DNA of 64,000 nucleotides from UBA5072 sp963790105. Its GTDB lineage: Bacteria; Bacteroidota; Bacteroidia; Bacteroidales; UBA10428. Positions 41,718-52,793 of this stretch are shown piece by piece. The DNA lies in NCBI GenBank assembly GCA_963790105.1, contig CAWBNI010000030.1:62001-126000 (forward strand). Direction: 5' to 3'. How positions within the stretch are numbered: position 1 is the stretch's first letter; every line of letters begins with the position of its first letter. The position numbers were made by a program, and so were the translations under genes. The notes below the pieces were generated by a model. That model searched no databases. It was not told the DNA's origin and worked only from the letters and a program-made list of their open reading frames with translations.

Positions 41718-43709
41718 CTATAACGCTTTAATATATTCAATTATGGCTTCAATATTTATAGCGCTTTCCCATGGTCTGGCCCTGCAATTAAAAGGTTTGT
41801 CATTATCATAGTATTCCACCCATGCGCCTGTCGGGTCTAACACGCCAAGAGTTTTCTTTAATACCTGTTCTTTAACCGGATTATTTAGTTTAACCACATT
41901 GTACAGGAACAATCCGTAATCGTATCCCAGTGACCTGTTTCCTTCAAGGTTTGAAGGTATACTTCCTTTCACCTTAAAGATTTCGATACCCGGGTTTATG
42001 ATTTTCGCTATTTCGTTTTTTGTAAATAAGCTACTTTCAATGTATAAGGGTACCAGGTTGACAGAGTTCAGCACGTACCGCTTTTCATGATCTAAATTGA
42101 ATTCGGGCAGCACTTTCTTTCTGCAATCGGCGCATATATAACGGCCTTTTGGTTCTCTTTCCAGCCAGGTCATAGCCGGATATTTCTGATCAGTGCTGTG
42201 AACCTGGCACCATCCATAACGAAACCGGGGGGATCCGGCTATTTTTTCTCTTGAAGGGTTATTAGCATACAGTAAGGATGATTCCATAAAGTTGCCTTTG
42301 TATTTTTCTTTGGCGTCGGCTACTATCAGGCGATATTTTTCTATTTTTCCGGTTGTCCACAAATTTTGCCCGGAAACCCAATCCAGAAGTTTTTCACCCC
42401 CGGTAATAAATAACAAGGTAGATTCTGCCGATCCCTGGTATATGTTTCCTGTCGGAAAAGTGCCTCCGGCAATATAGGTTTCATCCCCGCTAAACTCTGT
42501 CATTCCCTCCACAAGATGTCCCAGCTGAATTTCAAATGCCCATTGCATCATTGGGAATGCCTGTTTTAGAAACTCGTTATCTTTGGTATGCTTATAGTAT
42601 TCAAAACAATTGAGTATAAGGTAAGCTGGCACTTCAACCTCGTCGTTTATAAAAAATAAACGGGAGACATCGTTTCCCATAGCATCTGCGTTAACAATAT
42701 TGCCGAATACCTGGAATTTGTGCAGCCAGAAATCTAATATGGCTTTTGCTTCCCGGGTATATCCAAGCGCAAGGAGCCCCCGCATAACGCCGGATTGATC
42801 CCTCACATAGGCCATGTTGTAGTAATGACCGGCCATAACCCCTCCACAGGATGATTGTTGTGTTTTAATTAAAATAGAGATATTGTCGATTGCATCCAGG
42901 AGTGTGTCTCTTAAAGAATGGCCGGCTGGTATCAATGATTCGAAATTTAATCTTCGGGAAGAAAAATCATACCAATACTTCCGGCTTTGTTCCAGCCAAT
43001 TATTTTCTGGATTTTTTAATACATTCTCCGTGTTTTCGACAGTTATGGGGTATGATGTGCTGCCGCTAAGTATAAGCCTGCTCTTACCAGGCCTGACCGT
43101 GAGCTGAAATACGCCGTTTACGGGTTCTGAAATATCAGTATTCCCGGTGGCTGTAACAAATAAACTGTGTTCTTCGGCAATCGGGTCACTTGCAAAATAA
43201 GTTGTTCCTTTGGGTATATTTATCAGTACCGTTGGGGCATCTGTTACAATGTATTTAAAATAGTTATCTGCAGAGAGGGTATTAAGCTGAGTGGGAACCT
43301 CTGCTTTGAAATACAATTCCTTTTGCGCATCTATGTCCCGGATAAAAATACCCTTATCGGGGACGATGTAATCGATCATTTGGGCTATTAACACGTCGTT
43401 TACATACACATTATGGTGCCAGATTGCGGTATTTTTTTCTCGCCTTGATTTTACCTTCAAGTGGTTTTTTTCATCAATCATTTTTAATTGCAAGGATGAG
43501 GGAGCGCTGTATGGAGGCCCGAACACATTTATTATATCGGGCCCCTGTTCATATACCAATAAAACACCATTACCGATAGGTATTATACTTCCATCATCCT
43601 TATCCCTGTTTGACCATAACCGCGTATGTAAACCATATGTAGCTTCCTGTGCCAGCAATGAGGTGGTAAATAGTAAAAAGGAAATAAAAATATGCAGTTT
43701 ATTTTTCAT
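41718..43709 (-). CDS. Secreted six-hairpin-type glycosidase-like protein (intact)
   Basis: About 663 residues from ATG 43709, which yields the signal peptide MKNKLHIFISFLLFTTSLLA; the upstream ATG at 43742 overlaps the cupin stop (ATGA) and adds 11 residues. An N-terminal beta-sandwich (IIPIGNGVLLVYEQGPDIIN) precedes the helical barrel with YYNMAYVRDQSGVMRGLLAL, FSGDETYIAGGTFPTGNIYQ and a late YVLNSVNLVPLYIES. CRARPWESAINIEAIIEYIK closes the protein. It also carries a Cys pair (YICADC). Paralogous to the fragmented 26190-28139 locus. Locally AT-rich (20 GC of 60 in 43441-43500). GH family not assigned; it probably hydrolyses an oligosaccharide in the periplasm. Confidence 0.7.
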   Translation of the reverse strand: MKNKLHIFISFLLFTTSLLAQEATYGLHTRLWSNRDKDDGSIIPIGNGVLLVYEQGPDIINVFGPPYSAPSSLQLKMIDEKNHLKVKSRREKNTAIWHHNVYVNDVLIAQMIDYIVPDKGIFIRDIDAQKELYFKAEVPTQLNTLSADNYFKYIVTDAPTVLINIPKGTTYFASDPIAEEHSLFVTATGNTDISEPVNGVFQLTVRPGKSRLILSGSTSYPITVENTENVLKNPENNWLEQSRKYWYDFSSRRLNFESLIPAGHSLRDTLLDAIDNISILIKTQQSSCGGVMAGHYYNMAYVRDQSGVMRGLLALGYTREAKAILDFWLHKFQVFGNIVNADAMGNDVSRLFFINDEVEVPAYLILNCFEYYKHTKDNEFLKQAFPMMQWAFEIQLGHLVEGMTEFSGDETYIAGGTFPTGNIYQGSAESTLLFITGGEKLLDWVSGQNLWTTGKIEKYRLIVADAKEKYKGNFMESSLLYANNPSREKIAGSPRFRYGWCQVHSTDQKYPAMTWLEREPKGRYICADCRKKVLPEFNLDHEKRYVLNSVNLVPLYIESSLFTKNEIAKIINPGIEIFKVKGSIPSNLEGNRSLGYDYGLFLYNVVKLNNPVKEQVLKKTLGVLDPTGAWVEYYDNDKPFNCRARPWESAINIEAIIEYIKAL

Positions 43710-43738
43710 TTTGCAATCTCTTTTTTTCAAGGCGCTCA

Positions 43739-44948
43739 TCATTTAACACTCTTCGGCGTATCCGGATTATTGGGTCCAAAATGTTTAAGAATGACTATCG
43801 GGTCAAACTTACTGTTGTTGGTAATTTTCACACCTTCTTTGGCTGCCTGTTCACTGACAAAATATTCGTCGGCGCTTGCCTGTCCGAATCTTAGCATTAC
43901 AGGAGTTTCTGCATCATACACACCAAATTTTCCGTGACCCTGGATAAAAATGCAACCATAAGCCGCTTTATCTTTTATAACTACGGTTTGTCCGGGATAT
44001 ACAGTCAATTCTTTTGCTGCAATATATTCATTGGCATAGGTAATCCATTTTTCGGTATATTGCTCATCAGAATGAATCAGAACCGGAGGCCTGAAATAGG
44101 TTTTTTTGTAATGCGGATCAATGTTCTTTTCCCAGTCCATGAGGCTGATAACATAGTCAATATCTCTCTTTTTATCAGGCGGGCAATTCTCGACCAGAAA
44201 TTCGTAGGGATATACTTCATTTGAAGTAATATTTTCATAAACTGAGTTTACATCGCTGTTCCATTGCGGCTCATAAGTAAGGTATGAACCCGGGGCATGA
44301 ACAACACCCGGAGGCGTGTACCAGCCGGTACCCAGTTCAATCCGGTAAGCCCTTGATAATTCTGTTATCCGTGTGTCGCCGTTTTCATAATCAAGCAATC
44401 TTTCTCTGACCATTTCTTTGGTAACATCCGGGTCAAAACCAAAATAGGTATGGGGAAATTCACCGGGATAATTGTTCAACTGCGGGGGATAATAATAAGC
44501 CTCAGGTTTACCCAGTCTTCCCACACGTTTGGCATCTTCAAAACCTAAATGAAGGTGATGAAAGAGGGGAGCCTGGTAATCAAAAAACTTTGAGTACATG
44601 GGCCATCCGCCATATTTCTTTATCAATTCCTCACCAACAAGTTCTGCCCCCAGGACATCCTGGGATTCCTTGAGTGTAAATTTTTCGGATCAGTTTGCCA
44701 CTAAAAGGCAAAACATAGCTCATTCCTTCATCAGCAGGGGCAAGTTCACCATTCATGGCCGGAATTACTGATGAAAACCAGCGTTCTTTGATAGAACCTC
44801 TTTTGGTTCCCAGTGCATAATAATCATGAGGATGCAGTTTAAGCCTCAGGCCTGCTTTACTAAAGCGGCGGGGAACAAATACAGGTATCAGTTGCAGAAT
44901 ACCTTTTCCTTTTTCAAAGGTTTCTTTAATTAAATTAGTTGCTGACAT
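43739..44948 (-). CDS. Bicupin protein, sugar-phosphate-isomerase-like (frameshifted)
   Basis: About 400 residues, without a signal peptide, so cytoplasmic. One frameshift near 44670 joins frames 44631-44948 and 43739-44626 (through FTLKESQDVLGAELVGEELI). Two cupin-like halves: PLFHHLHLGFEDAKR and GTGWYTPPGVVHAPGSYLTY in the first, VYPGQTVVIKDKAAYGCIFI and GHGKFGVYD in the second. The His-x-His and later His resemble metal ligands of type I phosphomannose isomerases and related sugar isomerases. A role in isomerising the imported sugar would fit beside the transporter, kinase and epimerase genes, but this is inference. Upstream neighbour 44978-48463 ends 29 bases away. Confidence 0.6.
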
Positions 44949-44977
44949 ATGTTTATATTTTTATATGATAATATTAG

Positions 44978-47900
44978 CTATTCTTCCAATTCTGCAGTTG
45001 CAGCCACAATACCAAATGCCGGCATAACGCCGAGCACCTCAAATACCAGGTAATCGAGTTCACCCGGTTTTTCCAGGTTAATTTCTATTACATTCATCAG
45101 GCATGATTCGGTCACGACCGGCAGGCTGGTTGACCACCATTTCGACTGCGGAAATGCCGGAGGCATGCCTTCTTTCCAATCGGTCATTTCACCTTGAAGC
45201 AAGGGCAGACAGTTCAAACCGGTCAGGCCTGGGTTCACGGTACGACGCAAAACTGGTGGGATTTTTATCGGGCACCCAGTAATCCACGTCGCCCGGATAA
45301 TTCAGGGTGCGTGAATAAATGATCTGCCTGTTGCTGTATGCAGTAACGCGTGCAACCGGCGCAGAACATGGTATGATTGTCCACAAAGGGCAGTACAAGC
45401 AGGTATATCTTTTTGTATTTTCCTTTTGGCAAGGGGTATCCTGGCGGATACCTTCCCGGCCAGGTGGGAAACCGGGAAGAAACTGCCTTCCGGCCAGGGT
45501 GAATTTCAGTCCGGGAATTTCGCGGTACATCCAACTTCCTTTGTATTTTTAAGGGCTTCCATCGGCCTGGGCCATCCGTAATTGGTAAAGGTGAAAAAGA
45601 TGTGCGGGAAGCCGGGCATAACACGCAGGGTGTTCCACAGCGTATCGGCAATCAGGTCCCGGACAGGAAGCATTATAGGTTCGAAATGTGCCTGGTGATC
45701 TGATTCTTTTGACTGTAAAATGGACGATCAGGGGCACTTCACCCGGAAGGGAGATCATGGCCAGGTTATCTCCCGAAGTGAGATCAATACCGGACGGTAT
45801 TGGAATATCCATTTTTTGCTCTGACCGCGGGGGAAGATTTACCTGTAACTGGTAATCGTTATTGGAAATTGTAATGCCGGCTGATCCGTCCAGGTCCTTT
45901 TCAGTATTGTTCCGTATCTTAACCTGCAATTTATCCTGCCCGTTATCCTGGCCGGGTATGTTGACAGCCTCGGCTTCAAACCGGGGCAAAATATTCAGAT
46001 CCACCGGCGGCGATAAAGGGAATTCCGCCGTCAGTAATGCAGTCAATGAAAAAAGTACGCCGTGAAAAATTCAGCAATCCCAGCTGGTTAAAACCAAGGT
46101 ATGGCTCCAGCAGCGACCTCCTGACAGCCGAAGAAAGGGAAGTTGCAGATTTTACAGCCAGGTTCTCCAGCACTCCGTACCGGTCGGTAATCTTTGAAAT
46201 AGCGGCACCCTCAACGGCCAGGTTAAATGGTTCTCCTTCAGCAATGGAATGTGGCACATTGATCTTATAGGTACACAGGTTCAAAATCAATATGCAGGTT
46301 GGTATTTGTCCGAGCGGGAATATCAATGCACAGCACAATATGATTGACACCCGGAACAATTGTATAGGGAACAGGCTTTCCGTTCACCGTGCAATTGCGG
46401 ATTTTGGAAACAGGAAGCCTCCACCTGATCTTCAGGGGGATATCCTTTGCCGATTCTATGGAATAGTCTATTACGTTCTGGCTTCGGGTGTACCTGATTT
46501 TATAACCGGGAAGGTTCAGGTTGGCAAAGGGCCATTGATCGGGAAACGAGGGGGAAATCTCAACATATCCCTCGGGTGCATGACCATGGATGCCAAAAAG
46601 GTCTTCCGCAACGCACACAATATATAAACCGGCCGGAGGAGTAAAGTAGGCCGGGGTAGGTTCCGGTCCCGTTTCCGGCCATGAACCCCGGTGATTGATA
46701 TCCTGTGCCCAATCTGCCATTGCTTTAAGCGGCTTCCAGGTTTCGTTGTTCAGTCCGGCTTTTGAAAATCCTGCCGCCGCCCAGGGCTGCTGGGCTAATC
46801 CGCTTTGCATCCCCCAGGTGCTTACATTTCCGGTGGCATGCCAGGCAAAGTTGTTGGAAAGAAAAACAGCTCCGTTTTCACCGGTCAGCCGGTCCCTTAA
46901 ATGCCGCAAACCCGAATATTGATCATATTCATCAACAATATCATAAATCACAGGATACAAATAGGTCTCGTATTGTCCGTCAGGCATAATTGTTCCCGAA
47001 GGATCCTTATAATAGGCAAAACGTCCCAGGTCATTCATCCATAGTTCTTTATATAATCTTGTCTTTACAATGGACGCTTTGTTCATCCATACAGAAGTGC
47101 TTTTCGCATCACCGGTAAAGCGGGACAGTTCAGCACGGGTCATGAACATGTTGTAAAGCTCCATGGATGGAACAGAACCATTGTAGGGATTGCCGACAAA
47201 GTCCTCCTGGTTTCCGATCTGCAAACCCCACATGGCAAGCAGATCCCCGTCAGGATCATATTCCTTCAGGGTTTGACTGATCACCGTGTCAAGATAAGGA
47301 ATGATCTCCCTGGCAAAGGCCATGTCGCCCGTTTGATTCAGATAATGCCTGATCTGCCATACCCAGTATTGGTTTGATCCCCCAAAATCCTTTTTCGTGG
47401 CCCTGTTGGGCATAAACTGGGGAACGGATCCGTCTTTCAGCAGGTGATGGGCATGTTCGAGTATGCATGATCTGGACCTGTCCTCCTGGCCGATGAGGTC
47501 AGCCGCTGCACCAACCTGCATGTGCCAGAGGGCCAGCCAGTGGTGGAGACATTCTCCCCAGCCGAAAGGCTCAAACCAGCTGTATTCAAGGTTATACAGT
47601 GCTGAAGTAAAAGCCTGGTTCATCACCGGTTCCGGAGTTTCAAGGGCTGTCCGGTTCAGTTCCTTGTAATATTTGGTTACCTTGTTTTTTTCCGCCTCAA
47701 AGTTCAGTTTACCCAGTGAGGCCATATCTGCAGCATGATCTGAAAATGCCGTAAGAACATATCCCGAACCGCCCGGGAAGCGCACATAGGCCTGCCTGTT
47801 ATTGCCGGCCAGATTCCCTGTTACCAGGGGCGCCGAACTCTTCACCAGCACATTCAGGTCATCCTTGCCGCTGTGAAATCCGATGGTCTCCTTATTAATC

Positions 47901-48463
47901 CGGGAAATATCACCTATATCAATCGTACTGTCCTTCACCATAAATGAAGTGGGAAATTCCCAGTACAGGTTCAGGGATGTGCCTTTCCCCAGCAGTACAA
48001 GCACTTCGCGGGCAGGTGAGGTGCTGACTTCATATAATGCGGCTCCGTTCCAGGTTTTTGCGCCCCTGCCCACCAGCAGGGGAGTTATGCGGGTGATAAT
48101 TTTGGTGTTTTCATAGGTAAAAGATGCCTCAACACCTCCCGGGAAAATCATCTACCTTGACATCCTCGAATTCAGACGGATAGACAAGTTTTCCATTCAC
48201 GGACAGGCAGGGCATCAGCTTTACAAGGAAATTATAATTCTGGTAATCGGCCTTCTTCACGGGATAGGTTAAAACAGCCGAACTGGGCTGGTATTCTCCG
48301 GTACAAACCACGGAAAAATGATATCCTGCCATTCGCTTGTTCGCATACCGGATTGGGTGCCGGTCCTTCGGCAAAAGTCAACTGACGAGGCATACAAACA
48401 TGCCTCCAGGAAAAGTGCAAGGGTCAGAATAATTTTCACTTTCATACTGTTTGATTTTTTCAT
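44978..48463 (-). CDS. Large secreted (alpha/alpha)-barrel protein (heavily frameshifted)
   Basis: Around 1160 residues spread over at least eight frame segments. ATG at 48463 gives a signal peptide (MKVKIILTLALFLEACLYA after six residues). The main frame 46265-48151 has an N-terminal beta part (VSTSPAREVLVLLGKGTSLN) and a barrel (WFEPFGWGECLHHWLALWHM, GGSNQYWVWQIRHYLNQTGD, MWGLQIGNQEDFVGNPYNGS, GYVEISPSFPDQWPF). The C-terminal third (44978-46359) adds beta-domains with SIAEGEPFNLAVEGAAISKI and VKIRNNTEKDLDGSAGITIS, and ends PGELDYLVFEVLGVMPAFG. Frame changes are much denser there (six or so in 1.3 kb). It may match DUF4450-type proteins but I am not sure. A glycosidase role is inferred from the fold pattern and the neighbours. 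Confidence 0.55.
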
Positions 48464-48561
48464 CTTAATTTGATTTTTCTGAAGTTGCTGACTAATGTAA
48501 ATTTTTTCCCCTTAAGGACATGAGAGATCCAGGTACAGGTAATACCTTCCATGCAATTCCA

Positions 48562-50873
48562 CTATCGTGCCTTCAATTTTTCCATTGTCAGATGGATCTT
48601 ATTTGTATCAAAGGGTCCGATTCTTACCTGGCCCATGCGTATGGCATCACCTGTTTCAAGCTGAAATTTGTACCCGTTTTCAATGCGATCAAGCTGGTAT
48701 TTTATCTTGGTTCTCAAGTATTTACCCTGATGATCCGTGGCAACTACAGGATAATCCTGCACCTCAATCCTGTTCCATGTGGCAGGAAGCCTGGGAATTA
48801 TATTGAGTCCGCTCTCCGGATTCAGGTCATCCAGCCCGATCAGCAGTCTGGCCGGCCTTTACAATTTCACCCTGTTGCACACGCATTCCCAAGGTCAGAA
48901 TTCCGGAACCAGTATTTTTCTGACGGATGCATGATTACGCCTTCCGGAACAATATAATTGTAATCGGAATGATGGTAACAAAATGCGGCAGCCTGTTCCA
49001 CATAGCCCTTCATGTCGACCGGATCATCCATCAGTATGGCAGTTTCTGTGATATACCCCTGGCCATATCCCATCTGACGGCCTGAAGCATAGGAAAAGAA
49101 ATCCTCCTTCTGGGCCAGGTAGGTATTATAGCAAATCGCATAAAGTTCAGGATCCTGAATCGCAAGATCATAGGTGTTCAGATCATTGGCCAGAAACAGG
49201 GGGGCAAAACGCTTGTATTCCCAGGTCCAGCAATCATTGGTTACATCAACGAATATTCTTCCAAAGCGGGGATGGATTGTGGTAAACATGTCCATAATCC
49301 CGGAATAGAGCTTACCGGCATATTGGTTCCATCTTTTCTTCATGGATCTGATCCCCGTTTTGCGAGGCTAGCCTGGCGTATGCCTTTAAGCCGGCATAGG
49401 CATTGTAATTCGAAAACAGGTCAAAAGTGCCATATTGCTGTGTGGAAGCTTCCGACTCTGAAGATAATACCTTGTCAAAACCGCTTTCCTTTGGATGGTC
49501 CATCTGCCAGCAATACCATTCAGCAGCATCGCACAGTGCCTTCCAGTTGTCTTTTACCCACTTGCCATCCACACATTGATGTTCAATAAGCTTATAAAGA
49601 AAGAGCATCATGGCCCCATGACCGTCATTTTCCTTTCCTCCCACGCTGCGCCACAAACCATCATTATTTAACCGGGATGCATTGCCAATGCGCTGCCAGT
49701 GGGGCTGACTGAATTTACTGGAGGGATCATACAACAAACGGATCGCTTCGTTGCCCGCTTTGACCGCCCTTTCTGTCTCACCCGATTCAATCACTTCCAT
49801 CATGGTCCGGCCCGCATCACGTGTCCATACATGATCATAATAGCACCGCGCATTAGACCTGAAAGTCCCCATGCCGATATAAAGCCCAAAATCAGCCAGG
49901 TCTCCCGATGAGGTATGCATACCCCCGTTCTCGTCCACTTTTTTCGTCCGCATATCATGGATATTGTGGGCATATACATTGGTAAAGATCTCGGCGAGCG
50001 GTGTTCCTGAAAACTTCACAACAGGACCATTATAGTCTTTCGGGGGAAGGTAGGGATCAGCTGCCGGAAGTTCATCCCTGAACTGGTAGAGCCTTCGGGC
50101 CAGTTTATCCATGGCCGGATAGTATTTTTTTTGCGCATAGAAACGTTCATCCCTGAGTATCCAGTGCGGATCGAGAGCCGAAGAAGCTGTCTGGCATGTG
50201 ACCGCGGTAATATAAAAGCCGGCAGTACGGACATTGTCATTGCTCAGGATTATTTTGATCACGGGTTTATGCCGGGTTTTTACACCCAGGATATATTTTC
50301 CGCCCTTTACCGTATCGTTTTCCATCAACACCAGGGATGAATCAAGCAGCGCCCTGGCATGACTGTCGGACTTGAATGGTTCGGGATAAGAACCCCAGAA
50401 TGTCAGGTAACTTTCGCTTGGCCTTGACCTGATTCAACAGTTCATAGTTCCAGAGATTCACCCCGAAAATGATGGGGATGACGTCGGCCGTTGTATCACT
50501 GTATACAATAAATATTTTACCTACCTGGTCGCCGATGAACATGCGGTTATTAAAAGCATACCATCTTTCCGTGGGTCCCCACCATGCGCTGCATTCCGTT
50601 TTTTCAGTGACCATCCCGAGAAAAAAGGCCGCCTGCACCGCTTCACCATGGCCCTTTACAAGAAGCGGATCAGCAGTGGATGCGAGGTTTGCAAATCCTT
50701 TTTCAGTTTGAATTACCGTAGAAGGGTATCCCATGAAATTCCAGGTTTTTACTGTTTGGGACATGGTCGGGCAGCACCTGGTAAAATGATTCCTGGGCCA
50801 GGATTTTAACAGGGATCTGAAAGAGCAGGAGGAATACAAGCCAGCAAAACTTCCCCGGGATTCTTTTTTTCAT
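48562..50873 (-). CDS. Unrecognised secreted protein, paralogue of 35387-37801 (frameshifted)
   Basis: About 770 residues in five frame segments. ATG at 50873 gives the signal peptide MKKRIPGKFCWLVFLLLFQI. An N-terminal beta-sandwich (GWPTERWYAFNN-like block, QVGKIFIVYSDTTADVIPII) precedes the helical region with CYYDHVWTRDAGRTMMEVIE, GGKENDGHGAMMLFLYKLIE, MDHPKESGFDKVLSSESEAS and FVDVTNDCWTWEYKRFAPLF, then a beta domain with GLNIIPRLPATW. The paired motifs YYTRN/VWTRDAG, DGHGHSMM/DGHGAMM and LYAESEAG/LSSESEAS align it with 35387-37801. Here the signal peptide lacks a lipobox, so it is probably periplasmic rather than lipid-anchored. Function unknown; glycosidase suspected. Confidence 0.6.
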
Positions 50874-50899
50874 TTTTGTATTTTTTGAGAGTGAATCTG

Positions 50900-51802
50900 C
50901 TATTTGATCAGTTCTTTTTTTGTAATCAGCTGAAATGGAATGTAATTGATATGATCCACCTTCTTCCCCTGGCATAGTTTCACTGCCAGGTCCAGGGCCA
51001 GTATTCCCTGGCCCCTTGCATCCTGGAAAACCGTTGCGCATAATTTTCCTTCCTTCACTGCGGTGAGTGCATCGGGAATCGCATCAATTCCAATTACAAG
51101 GATATCCTTCTGCAATCCAGCCGCCTCAATGGCTTTTTGCGCCCCTAGTGCCATTTCATCGTTCTGTGCGATCACCGCCTGCAGTGATTTCCCTGTTGAC
51201 AGCCAGTTTTCCATTAGTTCCAGACCCTGGGTACGGTCCCAGTTTCCCGACTGGTCAAAAATTATATGCATGTCAGGATGCTGACGCAATACCTCCATGA
51301 TGCCCTCTGTACGCTGTATTTCTGCTGAATGTCCGTTCGGTCCGCGGATAAGCGCTATATTTCCTTTTCCTTTCAGCAATTCCGCAATGTATCCTGCAGC
51401 AATCCGACCTGCTTCCTGGTCGTTTGAACCTACATACGCCCCGGCCTCATTGAGGTTCACAACCACGGCATTCACCACAACCACGGGTTTGTTTTCCCTT
51501 TTGGCTATGGAAACTACCGGGGCTGATCCATACTGATCGAAAGGATTCAGAATTATAGCGTCCACATCAAGGGCCAGAAAATTCTCAACCTGTGAAATCT
51601 GATTTTCGGCCCTTCCCTGTCCATCAACCTCAATAAGCCTTACATTCAATTCTTCCGCCCTCCTTCTCAATGCATCCTGAATATTGATCACAAATTCATT
51701 TTGCAGATTCTGATAGGTTACTCCAATTGTATAATCGTATTTATGAGAAGGTTGTCTTTTGCAGGCCGAACCCATCAGGAAAGAAACAAAGGCATTAACC
51801 AT
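50900..51802 (-). CDS. rbsB: Ribose-type ABC transporter sugar-binding lipoprotein
   Basis: About 300 residues, periplasmic-binding-protein type 4. Motifs YTIGVTYQNLQNEFVINIQD, ALDVDAIILNPFDQYG, NIALIRGPNGHSAEIQRTEG, AVIAQNDEMALGAQKAIEAA and GIDAIPDALTAVKEGKLCAT are those of RbsB-like proteins. Cys14 of FLMGSACKR is a probable lipidation site. An in-frame ATG at 51835, overlapping the rbsC-like stop as ATGA, would be the natural start, but a TGA at codon 9 blocks it (MKPMNTFI*GLMVNAF); either one base is wrong or translation begins at 51802. The ligand is probably a pentose or similar monosaccharide. Confidence 0.82.
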   Translation of the reverse strand: MVNAFVSFLMGSACKRQPSHKYDYTIGVTYQNLQNEFVINIQDALRRRAEELNVRLIEVDGQGRAENQISQVENFLALDVDAIILNPFDQYGSAPVVSIAKRENKPVVVVNAVVVNLNEAGAYVGSNDQEAGRIAAGYIAELLKGKGNIALIRGPNGHSAEIQRTEGIMEVLRQHPDMHIIFDQSGNWDRTQGLELMENWLSTGKSLQAVIAQNDEMALGAQKAIEAAGLQKDILVIGIDAIPDALTAVKEGKLCATVFQDARGQGILALDLAVKLCQGKKVDHINYIPFQLITKKELIK

Positions 51803-51831
51803 GAGTCCTCATATAAAGGTATTCATTGGTT

Positions 51832-52791
51832 TCATTTTGATGATCTTCGTTCAAGTACAACGGCCACAACAATGATGATCCCCTTCACAATCTGCTGCCA
51901 GTAGGAGGATACATTCAACAGGTCAAGGCCATTATTCATGACCCCAATAATAAGGGCCCCGATTATGGTTCCGAAAATAGTACCCACACCTCCGGTTAGC
52001 CTTGTTCCGCCGATCACCACCGCAGCTATGGCATCCAGTTCATACCCCTGCCCGGTGGAAGGTGATCCCGACATAACCCGTGAAGACAAAACAATACCTG
52101 CCAATCCGGCCAACAGCCCGGCCAGCGTATATACCCATACAATTACCCTGCCTGTAATAATACCGGATAATTCGGCAGCGGTTTTATTTCCACCGGTTGC
52201 ATATACATGACGTCCAAAAACTGTCCTCGACAAAAGGAACCACCCCAATGCGACTATCACGATAAATACGATAACCGGAACCGGAATACCCAGGATATAA
52301 CTTCCCCCGATGGTATTATACTGATCGCTCAGGTCAATGACCGGCCTTCCGTTTGTATAGACAAGGGCAGCACCCCGCGCGATTGTCATCATGCCCAGAG
52401 TGACTATGAAAGGTGCAATTTTTCTCCTGGCAATAATAATACCGTTCACAAATCCACAAAGCGCTCCGGTAATCAATCCGAAAAAAACAGGCACGATGAC
52501 GGGGTAAGTCCCCGGATGGGCGAAAGAAGTTGCCACCACAGCTGCAAGAGCCAGAACTGAACCGGCAGATAAATCAATTCCTGCAAGGATGATCACAAAG
52601 GTCATACCCACTGCCACAATCCCGTTAATGGAAGTCTGCCGCAGAATATTCATTATATTCGTGAGCTTCAGAAAGGCAGGAGACAAAATTGCCATGATGA
52701 TGATCAGGACCAGGAAGGCGATCAAAATCGCGTACCGGGACAAATATTGAAAAACCGGCTTTTCCTTTATTTTTTGAAATTGGTATAGCAT
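51832..52791 (-). CDS. rbsC: Ribose-type ABC transporter permease
   Basis: Intact inner-membrane permease of about 319 residues with eight to ten hydrophobic segments. Family signatures: GIVAVGMTFVIILAGIDLSA near residues 55-75, FVNGIIIARRKIAPFIVTLG, FGRHVYATGGNKTAAELSGI (cytoplasmic coupling loop) and AIAAVVIGGTRLTGGVGTIF. Start placed at ATG 52791 (MLYQFQKIKEK), three bases after the ATPase stop; the TTG at 52797 would overlap it. Forms the membrane channel of the importer with the adjacent ATPase and binding protein. Confidence 0.9.
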   Translation of the reverse strand: MLYQFQKIKEKPVFQYLSRYAILIAFLVLIIIMAILSPAFLKLTNIMNILRQTSINGIVAVGMTFVIILAGIDLSAGSVLALAAVVATSFAHPGTYPVIVPVFFGLITGALCGFVNGIIIARRKIAPFIVTLGMMTIARGAALVYTNGRPVIDLSDQYNTIGGSYILGIPVPVIVFIVIVALGWFLLSRTVFGRHVYATGGNKTAAELSGIITGRVIVWVYTLAGLLAGLAGIVLSSRVMSGSPSTGQGYELDAIAAVVIGGTRLTGGVGTIFGTIIGALIIGVMNNGLDLLNVSSYWQQIVKGIIIVVAVVLERRSSK

Positions 52792-52793
52792 AT

